Origin: Tumebacillus flagellatus
GTDB taxonomy: Bacteria > Bacillota > Bacilli > Tumebacillales > Tumebacillaceae
Assembly (NCBI RefSeq): GCF_000714935.1
Contig: NZ_JMIR01000003.1
Location: forward strand, 62,001-126,000
Direction of reading: 5' to 3'
Length of the DNA stretch: 64,000 nucleotides
The position numbers and the translations under genes are program-made. The notes under the pieces were generated by a model. That model was not told the origin of the DNA and did not search any database. It worked only from the letters and a program-made list of their open reading frames with translations. Of the stretch, positions 52,393 through 61,705 are shown one piece after another (the first letter of the stretch is position 1; every line of letters begins with the position of its first letter).

Positions 52393-54342
52393 TCACTTCT
52401 GTTTCATCAGCTTCTCCATCTCATTGAGCTGTTCCTCGAACACTTTCATCGCTTGCTCGATCGGCTTGGGCGTGGACATATCCACACCTGCATCTTTCAA
52501 GATCTCCAGCGGCGGTTTGGACGATCCGGCCGCGAGGAAGTTTTCGCGGACGCGCTGCACCGCCGGTTCGCCTTCGTCGAGGATCTGCTTGGCCAACGCC
52601 GTCGACGCCGCAAACGATGTCGCGTACTGGTACACATAGAACCCGTAGTAGAAATGCGGCACCCGCGACCATTGCATCCCGACTTCCGGATCGGCGGCGA
52701 GGGTGTTGCCGAAGTATTTTTTGTGAATGTCGAGGTAGAGGGTTTTGAGCGTTTCGGCGGTCAGCGCTTCGCCCTTCTGCTCTTTTTCATGTGCGAGCTT
52801 CTCAAATTCCGCGAACTGCGCTTGGCGGAACAGCGTGCCGACGAACGTCTCCAGATATTGATGCAAGAGATACATCTTCTCGTCGCGCGTCGTCGCGTGC
52901 TTGTACAGCGACTTGAACATCAGGGTCTCGTTCATCGTCGACGCCACTTCCGCCGTGAAGATCGGGTAGCCGGAGTAGAGGTACGGCTGCTTCTGCTGCG
53001 TGTAGTACGACTGCATGGCGTGCCCGAGTTCATGCGCCACCGTCGAGACGTCGTCGTAATGCCCTTGGTAGTTCAACAGCACGAACGGATGGGTGTCATA
53101 ACAGCCCCACTGGTAGCCGCCGCCCCGTTTGTTTTCCGTGGAGTAGACGTCGATCCAGTTGGAGTCAAACGCCTGTTTCAACACGTTCACATAATCGTCG
53201 CCGAGCGGTTTCAGACCTTCAAGCACCATCCCTTTCGCTTCTTCAAACGGGATGTAGCGCTGGTCGTTCGCCGAGATCGGCAGGTAGAGATCGTAGACGT
53301 GCAGTTGGTCGACGCCGAGCAGTTGTTTTTTCAAGTTCATGTAGCGTTGCAGGAGCGGCAAGTTTTTGTGCACGGTGTTGAGCAGTTGGTCATAGACGTC
53401 GGTCGGGATGCCGTTGGGCAGGAGGCTGGCTTCCAGCGCGGAGTCGTACTTGTGGACGCGGGCGGCGAAGTTGTTCGCTTGCACTTCGCCCGCAAACATT
53501 GAGGCGTAGGTGTCTTGGTAGTGCTCGATCACGCGGTTGTACAGTTCATACGCGCTCTTGCGCAGCTCCCGGTCGCCCTGTTGCAAGATCGCCGAATAGT
53601 TGCCCGGAGTGAGGTGAATGTCGTGCCCGTCCTTGGTGCGGAGCGTGGGAAACAGGATGTCTTTTTGCAGCATGGTGTAGATTTTCTCCGGGGCCTTCGC
53701 CATCGGATGCGTTTGCGCGAGGACGGCTTCCATCTCCTGCGAGAGCGTGTGCGGCTTCGTCTTCATCGCGTCTTCCAGAAACGGTTTGTAGGCGGCAAGT
53801 TCCGGTGCCGCGAAGATCGTTTTGACTTCCGCTTCGGGAATCGAGCACAGCTCCGGCATCACCCAAGAGGTTTTCTCGCCGACGAGGGTGGCGAGTTTTT
53901 CGGCGCGGTCGTTTAACGCTTGCAGTTTGGAGTCGCCGGTGTTCGTGTCAAAACTGAGCTTGGCGTAGACGTGCACTTTGTCAAACGTGCGGGAGAGGAC
54001 GGCGTAGTTGTCGAGCATCGCCTTGACTTGCGCGGGGTTTTTCAGGTGGCCCCGAAAGCGGTTGAAGTCGCGGAGCAGGGCTTCGACTTTTTTGCAGTCT
54101 TGTTCCCAGGCGGTTTGGGACGGGTAGATGCTTTCGAGGTTCCACTTGTACTTGTCGGGCACGTCGCCGCGCTTGCGGTAGTTCGGTGCGCTGGCGGCTG
54201 CGGACGGTTCGCCGGCTTCCGTGCTGCGGATTTCGACCGCTGGTTGCCCGGACGGCACGGCGGCGTGCGTGGCGGAAGCGGGGACGTAGAGCGTGGTCAA
54301 GGCGATCAACATCGCCGAAAGCGCAGTCAACGATCTTCTCAT
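52393..54342 (-). CDS. pepF: Oligoendopeptidase F, M3 family, with signal peptide
   Basis: 649 residues. Zinc motif HELGH at residues 437-441 in 'STVAHELGHAMQSYYTQQ', with the third ligand in FTAEVASTMNETLM, defines the M3B oligoendopeptidase. Unlike the usual cytosolic PepF (about 600 residues), this one begins with a typical signal peptide (MRRSLTALSAMLIALTTLYV, cleaved near THA) and a disordered Ser/Ala-rich stretch before the PepF core starts at about residue 60 (YKWNLESIYPSQTAWE). It should degrade oligopeptides outside the membrane. GAGGAGGAG precedes the ATG at 54342. It is monocistronic. Confidence 0.92.
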   Translation of the reverse strand: MRRSLTALSAMLIALTTLYVPASATHAAVPSGQPAVEIRSTEAGEPSAAASAPNYRKRGDVPDKYKWNLESIYPSQTAWEQDCKKVEALLRDFNRFRGHLKNPAQVKAMLDNYAVLSRTFDKVHVYAKLSFDTNTGDSKLQALNDRAEKLATLVGEKTSWVMPELCSIPEAEVKTIFAAPELAAYKPFLEDAMKTKPHTLSQEMEAVLAQTHPMAKAPEKIYTMLQKDILFPTLRTKDGHDIHLTPGNYSAILQQGDRELRKSAYELYNRVIEHYQDTYASMFAGEVQANNFAARVHKYDSALEASLLPNGIPTDVYDQLLNTVHKNLPLLQRYMNLKKQLLGVDQLHVYDLYLPISANDQRYIPFEEAKGMVLEGLKPLGDDYVNVLKQAFDSNWIDVYSTENKRGGGYQWGCYDTHPFVLLNYQGHYDDVSTVAHELGHAMQSYYTQQKQPYLYSGYPIFTAEVASTMNETLMFKSLYKHATTRDEKMYLLHQYLETFVGTLFRQAQFAEFEKLAHEKEQKGEALTAETLKTLYLDIHKKYFGNTLAADPEVGMQWSRVPHFYYGFYVYQYATSFAASTALAKQILDEGEPAVQRVRENFLAAGSSKPPLEILKDAGVDMSTPKPIEQAMKVFEEQLNEMEKLMKQK

Positions 54343-54412
54343 CGGTCGCTCCTCCTCGGGGTGATAGTACCTATTGTGATTCCCTGAAATCCCCAAACCC
54401 ATGTGGAAGAGA

Positions 54413-54454
54413 TGGAAAAAAAGCCCCTCTCCGCCAAGGCTGCGGAAAGGGGCG
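54413..54454 (-). terminator. Terminator of the SDR gene
   Basis: On the minus strand GCCCCTTTCCGC pairs with GCGGAGAGGGGC and is followed by T7. Confidence 0.9.
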
Positions 54455-54462
54455 TTTCAGAC

Positions 54463-55332
54463 TTACTTGCCGTCGGCGATTTCGCGGACGAGTTGCGGGA
54501 GCCAGTCGTTCAAGTTGGTGAACTCGTATCCGGCGAACTTGGCTTTGTCGGTGTTCAACAGCCACGAAGCCGGGACGCCGTACGGAGACGCTTCGGCACC
54601 TTCCGCGACGAGAGCCTGCTTGCCGACCGTCTCTTCGATCAAGCTGAGCAAGTCGCGCAGAGAGATGGTGCCGTCAGCCGCGCCGTTGTAAGGGCCGGGT
54701 TGCTCGACCGTGCCGCACCACGCGATAAATTTCCCGGCTTCCTCCGACGTGATGTAGCCCATCGAAGCGTCGAGGTTCGGCATCCAGAACGGCTTCTCCT
54801 CTTGCACATGCTCGACGTGGAAATGCAGGCGGCGGGTGTAGTCATCGAGCCCGACGACGATCGGGATGCGAATCGCGACGACCGGGAAGTCCGCTTTTTG
54901 GAAAAAAACACCCTCTGCGTGGCGTTTGCCGTCCGCATACGAGAAGTTGGTGTACGGGCCGTATTGGATTTCGTGGCGGTACGGGTCGAAGTCGGACTCC
55001 GCGTGCGTTTCGCCGTTCGGGTCGTACACCGCCATCGTCGAGGTGAACACATAGCGGCCGACTTTGCCGGTCAGCACGTCGACGGCGTTTTGCGCGTCGT
55101 CCGGGCCGTAGCAGATTTGGTCAAACACGACGTCGTAGCTTTTGCCTTCCAGAGCGGACGAAAGCGAATCGCGGTTGAGACGGTCGAGCGTCAAGCGCTC
55201 GACGCGGTCGCCGAAGCCGTCCTCCGTTTGGCCGCGCGTGGCGACGGTGACGGTCACGCCGTCCGCGAGCAGTTTTTCCACGAGATGCTTGCCAAAAAAG
55301 CGGGTGCCTCCGAAGATGAGTGCTGTTTTCAT
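54463..55332 (-). CDS. NAD-dependent epimerase/dehydratase family protein (extended SDR)
   Basis: 289 residues. The Rossmann start is TALIFGGTRFFGKHLVEKLL (GGTxFFGK rather than GxxGxxG), and the family region 'VFTSTMAVYDPNG' precedes YGPYTNFSYADGKRHAEGVF with the active-site Y-x3-K at YADGK. Close bacterial relatives are SDRs acting on nucleotide sugars or isoflavone reductase-like substrates; the reaction here is unknown. AAAGGAG precedes the ATG. Confidence 0.82.
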   Translation of the reverse strand: MKTALIFGGTRFFGKHLVEKLLADGVTVTVATRGQTEDGFGDRVERLTLDRLNRDSLSSALEGKSYDVVFDQICYGPDDAQNAVDVLTGKVGRYVFTSTMAVYDPNGETHAESDFDPYRHEIQYGPYTNFSYADGKRHAEGVFFQKADFPVVAIRIPIVVGLDDYTRRLHFHVEHVQEEKPFWMPNLDASMGYITSEEAGKFIAWCGTVEQPGPYNGAADGTISLRDLLSLIEETVGKQALVAEGAEASPYGVPASWLLNTDKAKFAGYEFTNLNDWLPQLVREIADGK

Positions 55333-55443
55333 CGGGTTGATCTCCTTTATCTGGGTGGTATTTCCATTGTACCACTCAAACGCAAGGTTGTGATAAGATC
55401 AATTTGTTAGGCATTTAAAGTTGAAAACAGGGAGAGATACCCG

Positions 55444-56196
55444 ATGAGTCATCAGGTTGACCGAGAATTTAACGGGACATTTACGGAGACAGATGCCGCC
55501 GAACAGAAGTCGTGGATGATGCTTCAGGATTGGGCGGATCTGTGCTTTTTGCATTACGCGTTTGATCCGGACATGCTGCGTCCGCACCTCCCCGCGGGAA
55601 TGGAGTTGGACGTGTTCGACGGTCGGGCGTACGTTTCGATCGTGCCGTTTTATATGAAGCGGATTCGGTTGCGGTTGGAGCCGGATTTCCTGTCGATGCA
55701 CTTTGGCGAGTTGAATTTGCGCACGTATGTGACGGTAAACGGGCGACCGGGCGTGTATTTCTGGTCGATCGACGCCGATTCGTGGTTGGGGTCGGTGATG
55801 GCGAAGTTGATATATCACCTGCCGTATCACGACGCGGACATTGCGCTGGTGGAGAACGACGGAGTGTTTGAGTTCAATTCCGTGCGCGGCGGCGCCGGTC
55901 CGGTTGCGAATTTCTCGTGCAGATATCGTCCGACGTCGGAGGTGTTTGAGGCGGAGAGCGGGTCGTTGGAGGCTTTCTTGACCCAGCGGTTCTCGTTGTT
56001 CTCGACCGATGCCGAGGGGAATCTGTACCGCGGCGACATCGAGCACGGGACATGGCCGTTGCAACACGCCGAGGCGACCGTGGAAACAAACCTGCTGTTT
56101 GAAGCGGCCGGCCTTCCCCAGCCGCTCGAAGGGCCGAAAGCGTATTATGTGAAAGATATCGTCACACACTGCTTTGCGTTAGAGAAAGTGAAATAG
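55444..56196 (+). CDS. DUF2071 family protein (YqjF-like)
   Basis: 250 residues, soluble. 'FLHYAFDPDMLRPHLPAGMELDVFDGRAYVSIVPFYM' and 'LNLRTYVTVNGRPGVYFWSID' are characteristic of DUF2071. The fold is related to acetoacetate decarboxylase-like proteins, but the biochemical role is not established. GGGAGAG precedes the ATG. Two hairpins sharing the stem ACCTCGGG lie downstream. Confidence 0.85.
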   Translation: MSHQVDREFNGTFTETDAAEQKSWMMLQDWADLCFLHYAFDPDMLRPHLPAGMELDVFDGRAYVSIVPFYMKRIRLRLEPDFLSMHFGELNLRTYVTVNGRPGVYFWSIDADSWLGSVMAKLIYHLPYHDADIALVENDGVFEFNSVRGGAGPVANFSCRYRPTSEVFEAESGSLEAFLTQRFSLFSTDAEGNLYRGDIEHGTWPLQHAEATVETNLLFEAAGLPQPLEGPKAYYVKDIVTHCFALEKVK

Positions 56197-56201
56197 AAAG
56201 A

Positions 56202-56237
56202 AACAAACCTCGGGCGATGTTGTACCCGAGGTTTGTT
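56202..56237 (+). terminator. Terminator of the DUF2071 gene
   Basis: AACAAACCTCGGG (56202-56214) pairs with CCCGAGGTTTGTT (56225-56237). Confidence 0.75.
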
Positions 56238-56260
56238 CGTTGAAAAGACAGTGGAACGTG

Positions 56261-56295
56261 AAAAACCTCGGGCCGAAACGGTGCCCGAGGTTTTT
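56261..56295. terminator. Second hairpin, bidirectional terminator
   Basis: AAAAACCTCGGG (56261-56272) pairs with CCCGAGGTTTTT (56284-56295). It shares its stem with the hairpin at 56202-56237 and can end trpS transcription on the minus strand. Confidence 0.75.
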
Positions 56296-56366
56296 GTATT
56301 GGGTTGACCCGGTCGAGTTCGGACGGACGGCGTCTTGGACTCGGAGACGGGCCGTTCATTTTTTTC

Positions 56367-57576
<1,210 letters not shown>

Positions 57577-57597
57577 GGTGTCTGTGAGCCTCCTCGG

Positions 57598-58407
57598 TTA
57601 TTCGTTCGCCATCTCGCGGGCGCGGGCGTTGGTGGCAAGTACCGCGTCTTGCATCATCTCGGAAAACTTGCGCTCCTCCATGACGCGAAGACCCGCCGCC
57701 GTCGCGCCGCCCGGCGTGGTCACACTGTCGCGCAACTGTGCGGGATCGGCTCCTGTCTTCAGCATCGCCGCCGAGCCGTAGATCATCTGCGCGACCAATT
57801 TTCTCGCCGCGTCCTGCGGCAAGCCGTAGGACATCGCAGAGACTTCCAGCTCTTCGGCCATGCGGTAGAAAAACGCCGGCGCGCTGCCGGAGATCGCGGT
57901 GAGGTCGTGGACTTGCTGTTCCGTGCATTCCACCGATTCGCCGATCCCGGCGAGGATCATCTGCAGCGCGTCGCGTTGCTTGTCCTCCACGTGTCGTCCG
58001 CACGTGAACAGGGTGATCGACTCGCCGATGCCGGCCGCCGTGTTCGGCATGATCCAGACGACGGGAGTTCCTGCGGGCAGCAGTTCTTCCAACAGCCCGA
58101 CCCCGATGCCCGCCGCCACCGTCAGCACGAGTTGTCCGTTCACGTACGGCGCAAGTTCGGTCAGCACGGCGCGATGGTGTTGCGGCGGCATCGCCAGCAC
58201 GATCACATCTGCTTGGGGTGCGGATTCCCGCCAATCTTGAGTCACCGTGACGCCGTGCGCCTCGCGCATCGCTTGCAGACGCGCCAGGTCGGAGCGGTTC
58301 GACACGATGATCTCCTCTATGTAGTCCTTCTGTGTACGCAAAACCCCGGCAAAAATCGCTTCCGCCATTCGCCCGGCACCTATGAACAAGATTCGTTGCT
58401 TCCTCAC
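57598..58407 (-). CDS. proC: Pyrroline-5-carboxylate reductase
   Basis: 269 residues. The Rossmann start QRILFIGAGRMAEAIFAGVL, 'VLAMPPQHHRAVL' and the C-terminal signature 'LRDSVTTPGGATAAGLRVME' define the enzyme, which makes proline from pyrroline-5-carboxylate with NAD(P)H. The TPGG motif and preceding helix bind substrate at the dimer interface. GTG at 58407 follows GGGAGG by seven bases; the ATG further upstream precedes that site. It heads a short run with the 56-residue gene and trpS. Confidence 0.94.
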   Translation of the reverse strand: MRKQRILFIGAGRMAEAIFAGVLRTQKDYIEEIIVSNRSDLARLQAMREAHGVTVTQDWRESAPQADVIVLAMPPQHHRAVLTELAPYVNGQLVLTVAAGIGVGLLEELLPAGTPVVWIMPNTAAGIGESITLFTCGRHVEDKQRDALQMILAGIGESVECTEQQVHDLTAISGSAPAFFYRMAEELEVSAMSYGLPQDAARKLVAQMIYGSAAMLKTGADPAQLRDSVTTPGGATAAGLRVMEERKFSEMMQDAVLATNARAREMANE

Positions 58408-58615
58408 AGCTCTGCCTCCCATCATTCTGGCATCATTATACTTTGCTATTGCGCAGAAAAAAAGTCTTCAGTTGAACTTGTAACTCCGTCTTGATCTGCG
58501 CAAATTGCGTCTTACGATGCCCGTTGGCGCCGGAAGCCTCCCAACAATTCCTAGTACATGGATTGTAGCATGGAACGGACATACTTTCACTGTCAATTCT
58601 AGAGGAAAGACGGGG

Positions 58616-59887
58616 ATGCGAATGAACACCTACCACGACCTCGTGCGCCAAATCCGCAACACGTCCATCCGCATGGACTCGACGGACGACCTCGATGTGC
58701 TGGTGGAGGCGGTGGGAGACGCGCAGATCGTGCTCCTTGGCGAAGCTTCGCACGGCACGTCCGAGTTTTATACGTTGCGCATGGAACTGAGCAAAAAACT
58801 GATCGAGCGCAAAGGCTTTCAATTCATCGGCGTGGAAGGCGACTGGCCTTCTTGCTGCAGCTTGAATTCGTATGTGAAGCACATGGCGGACGCTCCAGAG
58901 TCTGTTCGCGACGCGCTCGGCGCGTTCAACCGCTGGCCGACGTGGATGTGGGCGAATCGGGAAGTGATGGAGCTGGGCGAATGGTTGCGCGGGTACAACG
59001 CGAATCGTTCGGAGCAGGAACGAGTGGGTTTTTACGGATTGGATATGTACAGTTTGTGGGAGTCGCTCGACGAAGTGGTGAAGTTTCTGGAAGAGACGAA
59101 CGCGCCGGAGTTGTTCAAAGCGAAGCGGGCGTTTGCTTGTTTTGAACCGTATTCCCGCGAAGGGCAGACGTACGGGATGGCGGCGGCGTTTTTGAATGAG
59201 ACGTGCGAGGAGGAAGTGGTCAAGCTGCTGACCTCGCTGCAGGAGCGCCGTTTTCAAGGTCGTCCGCAAAGCGAAGCGGAATTGAGCGCGGAGTTGAACG
59301 CGATGGTGGCGGTGAACGCCGAGCGCTATTACCGCACGATGATGCGCGGCGGAAGTGATTCGTGGAACGTGCGCGACACGCATATGGTCGATGCGTTGGA
59401 GCATCTGATGCGGTTTCACGGGAGAGGCGCGAAGGCGATCCTCTGGGAGCACAACACGCACATTGGCGATGCGCGGGCGACCGACATGGCGATGGACGGC
59501 ATGCTCAATGTCGGGCAGCTGGTTCGCGAGCGGTACGGGCGGGAGACTTGCTATGCGATCGGGTTTGGTACGCATCGCGGTACGGTGATTGCGGCGCGCG
59601 AATGGGGAGCGGCGATTCAAGAGATGCCGGTGCCGGAAGCGATCCACAATTCCTGGGAGGACCTCATGCACCGCGCCGGAGCGTACAACCAAATCCTCAT
59701 GCTCGGCCCGCGGAACCCGCACTTCCAAACCACCGTCGGCCACCGCGCGATCGGCGTCGTCTACCACCCCGAGTACGAACGCGGAAATTACGTCCCGTCG
59801 AAAATGTCGGAGCGGTATGACGCGTTTGTGTTCGTAGATGAAACGAAAGCTCTCCAGCCGTTGGCGGTGGAGAAGGTTTTGGTGTAA
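58616..59887 (+). CDS. Erythromycin esterase family protein
   Basis: 423 residues. 'IVLLGEASHGTSEFYTLR' with its catalytic His and Glu, then 'GFQFIGVEGDWPSC', 'VGFYGLDMYSLWES' and ILWEHNTHIGDARATDM are the family motifs. Characterised relatives open macrolide lactones (EreA/EreB), but most chromosomal homologues (such as succinoglycan-associated ones) have other or unknown substrates, so resistance should not be assumed. The ATG at 58616 is ten bases from AGAGG. The last 100 bases are present again as a scar at 61598-61699. Confidence 0.88.
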   Translation: MRMNTYHDLVRQIRNTSIRMDSTDDLDVLVEAVGDAQIVLLGEASHGTSEFYTLRMELSKKLIERKGFQFIGVEGDWPSCCSLNSYVKHMADAPESVRDALGAFNRWPTWMWANREVMELGEWLRGYNANRSEQERVGFYGLDMYSLWESLDEVVKFLEETNAPELFKAKRAFACFEPYSREGQTYGMAAAFLNETCEEEVVKLLTSLQERRFQGRPQSEAELSAELNAMVAVNAERYYRTMMRGGSDSWNVRDTHMVDALEHLMRFHGRGAKAILWEHNTHIGDARATDMAMDGMLNVGQLVRERYGRETCYAIGFGTHRGTVIAAREWGAAIQEMPVPEAIHNSWEDLMHRAGAYNQILMLGPRNPHFQTTVGHRAIGVVYHPEYERGNYVPSKMSERYDAFVFVDETKALQPLAVEKVLV

Positions 59888-59894
59888 ATCTAGC

Positions 59895-59930
59895 AAAAAG
59901 CACGGACCTCAACTAGGCCCGTGCTTTTTT
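59895..59930. terminator. Bidirectional terminator
   Basis: AAAAAGCACGG (59895-59905) pairs with CCGTGCTTTTTT (59919-59930). It separates the esterase-like gene from the convergent SecB-like gene. Confidence 0.85.
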
Positions 59931-60345
59931 ACTCATCCTCATTTCGAAAATTCACAATTGGAAGTAAAACTGGATCAAATCCAGCCATCGTGACCACTTG
60001 GCTTACAGCTGCACGCAAGTAAGGATAAAGAATTGAAGGTGCATTATACTTCGCAAATACCTCTAAATCAGAGGGTTCAACTTGCTCAGCTACAAAATGA
60101 CCTAATAGTGAGATATCAAGAGAAAAAGGCATTTCAGAATCAGAATCTTCTTCTCTTTGATTAATTTCACATAACATTGTGACGATAAAATCACCCGGAT
60201 TTTCTTTATGAACTGCCCAACTACGGGTGAGATTTATGGAAAGATTCTCATCCTCTTGATCTTCGCCAACGTAATCACGATTTATTTCAAAATGAATGGA
60301 GTCAATTTTATAACTAATAAATCTAATCCGACTCTCTTCTCTCAT
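59929..60345 (-). CDS. SecB-like chaperone
   Basis: 138 residues. The C-terminal half 'EVFAKYNAPSILYPYLRAAV' and 'TMAGFDPVLLPIVNF' closely follows the SecB ending (FPYAR...GGFPPLLLxPINF), and the N-terminal half is beta-rich with the central SecB strand pattern. SecB binds unfolded proteins; canonical SecB-dependent export is a proteobacterial feature, and Firmicutes homologues are mostly parts of toxin-antitoxin-chaperone modules, where the chaperone protects the antitoxin. Its ATG overlaps the previous stop (ATGA). The gene is markedly A+T-rich compared with its surroundings. Confidence 0.82.
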   Translation of the reverse strand: MREESRIRFISYKIDSIHFEINRDYVGEDQEDENLSINLTRSWAVHKENPGDFIVTMLCEINQREEDSDSEMPFSLDISLLGHFVAEQVEPSDLEVFAKYNAPSILYPYLRAAVSQVVTMAGFDPVLLPIVNFRNEDE

Positions 60346-60680
60346 GACGCAGCGACTCCTTCTCTACTTGTTACGACAACTCCTTGTTCAGATTCATTGT
60401 GCTTGTTTTGATAAGAGTACTCAATGCGTACTACAATTGAATCTCCACCAGATACAAACATCAAATCGCCGTTTTTTGGCATTGTTTTAATCGAAGCAGT
60501 TTGATAAGGCTTAAGGGTATGTGTCGCATCAGACCACATTTTCGTGTAAGGAAGCGACCCAAAATATTGATCGTACACGCGCTGAGTTGCTTCCACTCGT
60601 GCGGCCAATTGTTCTGGCGTTAGCGAACTATAATACTGATCAACTAATGCAATCAGCTCCTGCAATCTGCGATCATCCAT
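60342..60680 (-). CDS. Unknown protein, candidate antitoxin of the SecB-linked module
   Basis: 112 residues, no membrane segment. A helical N-terminus (MDDRRLQELIALVDQYYSSL, then TPEQLAARVEATQRVYDQYF) is followed by a beta-rich part and a flexible, hydrophilic C-terminus (NKHNESEQGVVVTSREGVAA). No family is recognised. It lies between a possible toxin gene and the SecB-like gene, overlapping both (8 and 4 bases). In known modules the antitoxin has a C-terminal chaperone-binding tail; the tail here is a candidate. The ATG at 60680 follows AAAGGG; the GTG at 60686 is close by. Confidence 0.6.
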   Translation of the reverse strand: MDDRRLQELIALVDQYYSSLTPEQLAARVEATQRVYDQYFGSLPYTKMWSDATHTLKPYQTASIKTMPKNGDLMFVSGGDSIVVRIEYSYQNKHNESEQGVVVTSREGVAAS

Positions 60681-61188
60681 GGTCACACACCCTTTCGAAA
60701 CTTTTTATACACTCAATATTCTTCACGCAAATATGAATTTCGGTATCTGTGGTTAAGCCAGTTTGAAAGTAGTTCTGTAATGGAGCGGATTTGTTATAGA
60801 TTGCTCTTATCATATCAAATTTCCCAATCAACCCCAAGTCTTCATTTTGCAAAACTTCTACCAAAGTATATGCAAGATGGTCTTGATTGCTTCTCAAATT
60901 CGGAAGTTTGTGTGAAGATTCAGAATTTAACCAACTCCATATACGATCCAATAACTCTCTACCATTAGCAGACATCGTGTCGAGCACACGGTTTGCTTCC
61001 GCCTCAAGTATGGAAGTATATACAACTGGATTGGGACCTCCCCATCTAGCTGCTAAAGAATCATCATCGTAGTAGTAATACCCGCCTCCTAGCCAATGCC
61101 ATTTACTTGATGGGATTAACCCATCATCATCAATTACGTTTGCACGCGTTGCATCAGTACCATGATAACCTCTGAACATTTTAATCAT
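60673..61188 (-). CDS. Unknown protein with ADP-ribosyltransferase-like N-terminus, candidate toxin
   Basis: 171 residues. 'MFRGYHGTDATRANVIDDDGLIPS' followed by LGGGYYYYDDDSLAARWG has the order H-G-T, then GxYYY, then D-x2-A-x2-W seen in PARP-like and DUF3990-type ADP-ribosyltransferase folds. The rest is helical and ends with FERVCDHG. The catalytic assignment is an inference from these motifs. Start uncertain: ATG at 61188 follows GGGG by ten bases, ATG at 61179 follows GGTAGG. It is the first of three overlapping A+T-rich genes, and a 4-8 base overlap ties it to the next. Confidence 0.6.
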   Translation of the reverse strand: MIKMFRGYHGTDATRANVIDDDGLIPSSKWHWLGGGYYYYDDDSLAARWGGPNPVVYTSILEAEANRVLDTMSANGRELLDRIWSWLNSESSHKLPNLRSNQDHLAYTLVEVLQNEDLGLIGKFDMIRAIYNKSAPLQNYFQTGLTTDTEIHICVKNIECIKSFERVCDHG

Positions 61189-61403
61189 CCTACCGAATCC
61201 CCATTTCAAACTCATATTCCGGTTAAGATACAATAATTCCTATGTTACTAAACAAATTATATTTTAAAATCAATTTTCCCGCAACTATCATTTTTGTGAA
61301 GTTCCACAATGGGAAGACTTAATTTTTCCAACTGAAAAGAATTAGGAATCGGCCATTTCATCTTTTCTCATCCTACGGCTTCATACTCAAACTCTGAACC
61401 AAA

Positions 61404-61438
61404 AACGCCTCCCCCCCAAAATGGGAGGCGTCTTTTTA
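61404..61438. terminator. Hairpin with T run
   Basis: AACGCCTCCC and GGGAGGCGTC pair around a C/A-rich loop and a T run follows on the plus strand. It is a close relative of the hairpin that ends the small membrane protein gene at 62750-62788, in keeping with the duplicated material beside it. Confidence 0.65.
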
Positions 61439-61443
61439 ATGAT

Positions 61444-61562
61444 GCGCTGACCTCATTTCGTTTGCCTGCCAAAGAAAAGCGAATCACGAGCACGCTCATG
61501 GCGAAGACGATGTACACCGGCAGGTACGTCTTGGTGTCGGTGTCGGTGCCGTTGGCGATGCA
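61444..61562 (-). pseudogene. Remnant of the ferric-reductase-like gene 3' end
   Basis: This stretch matches 62797-62915 almost base for base, including GCTTGCCTGCCAA, CACGAGCACGCTCA, GACGATGTACA and GGTGTCGGTGCCGTTGGCGA. It differs by a nine-base deletion, a six-base duplication and several substitutions. It ends where the two sequences share TTGGCGATGC and then switches to a segment related to apbE. Confidence 0.8.
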
Positions 61563-61597
61563 GCCGAAGTCGAGTCGGGTTCCCTGCTGAACGCGGA
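61563..61597 (-). pseudogene. Short remnant related to the apbE gene
   Basis: GCCGAAGTCGAGTCGGGTTC and the following bases up to CTGCTGAAC resemble 63826-63856 (GCCGAGGTCAAGCTGCGTGC and onward), which codes for LDLGGIAKG in apbE. The match is short and imperfect. Confidence 0.55.
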
Positions 61598-61699
61598 ATT
61601 TACGTCCCGTCGAACATGTCGGAGCGGTATGACGCGTTAATATATGTTGAGGAAACGAAGGCTCTGCAGCCGTTGGCGGTGGAGAAGATATTGGTGTAG
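61598..61699 (+). pseudogene. Remnant of the erythromycin-esterase-like gene 3' end
   Basis: It matches 59776-59887 (GAACGCGGAA, then ACGTCCCGTCGAA, ATGTCGGAGCGGTATGACGC, then CAGCCGTTGGCGGTGGAGAA, ending GGTGTAG for GGTGTAA). It holds in-frame SKMSERYDAF- and LQPLAVEKILV-type codons and a stop. There is no start, so it cannot be expressed as the enzyme. Confidence 0.85.
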
Positions 61700-61705
61700 C
61701 AAAAT

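Noticed and set aside
58616-59887. Calling the erythromycin-esterase-like gene a macrolide resistance gene
   Set aside because: The family is broad and most chromosomal members have unknown substrates; no mobile element or resistance neighbours are present.
58436-59896. A 486-residue minus-strand open frame opposite the esterase-like gene
   Set aside because: His/Arg-rich shadow; the plus strand carries the family motifs and a proper start.
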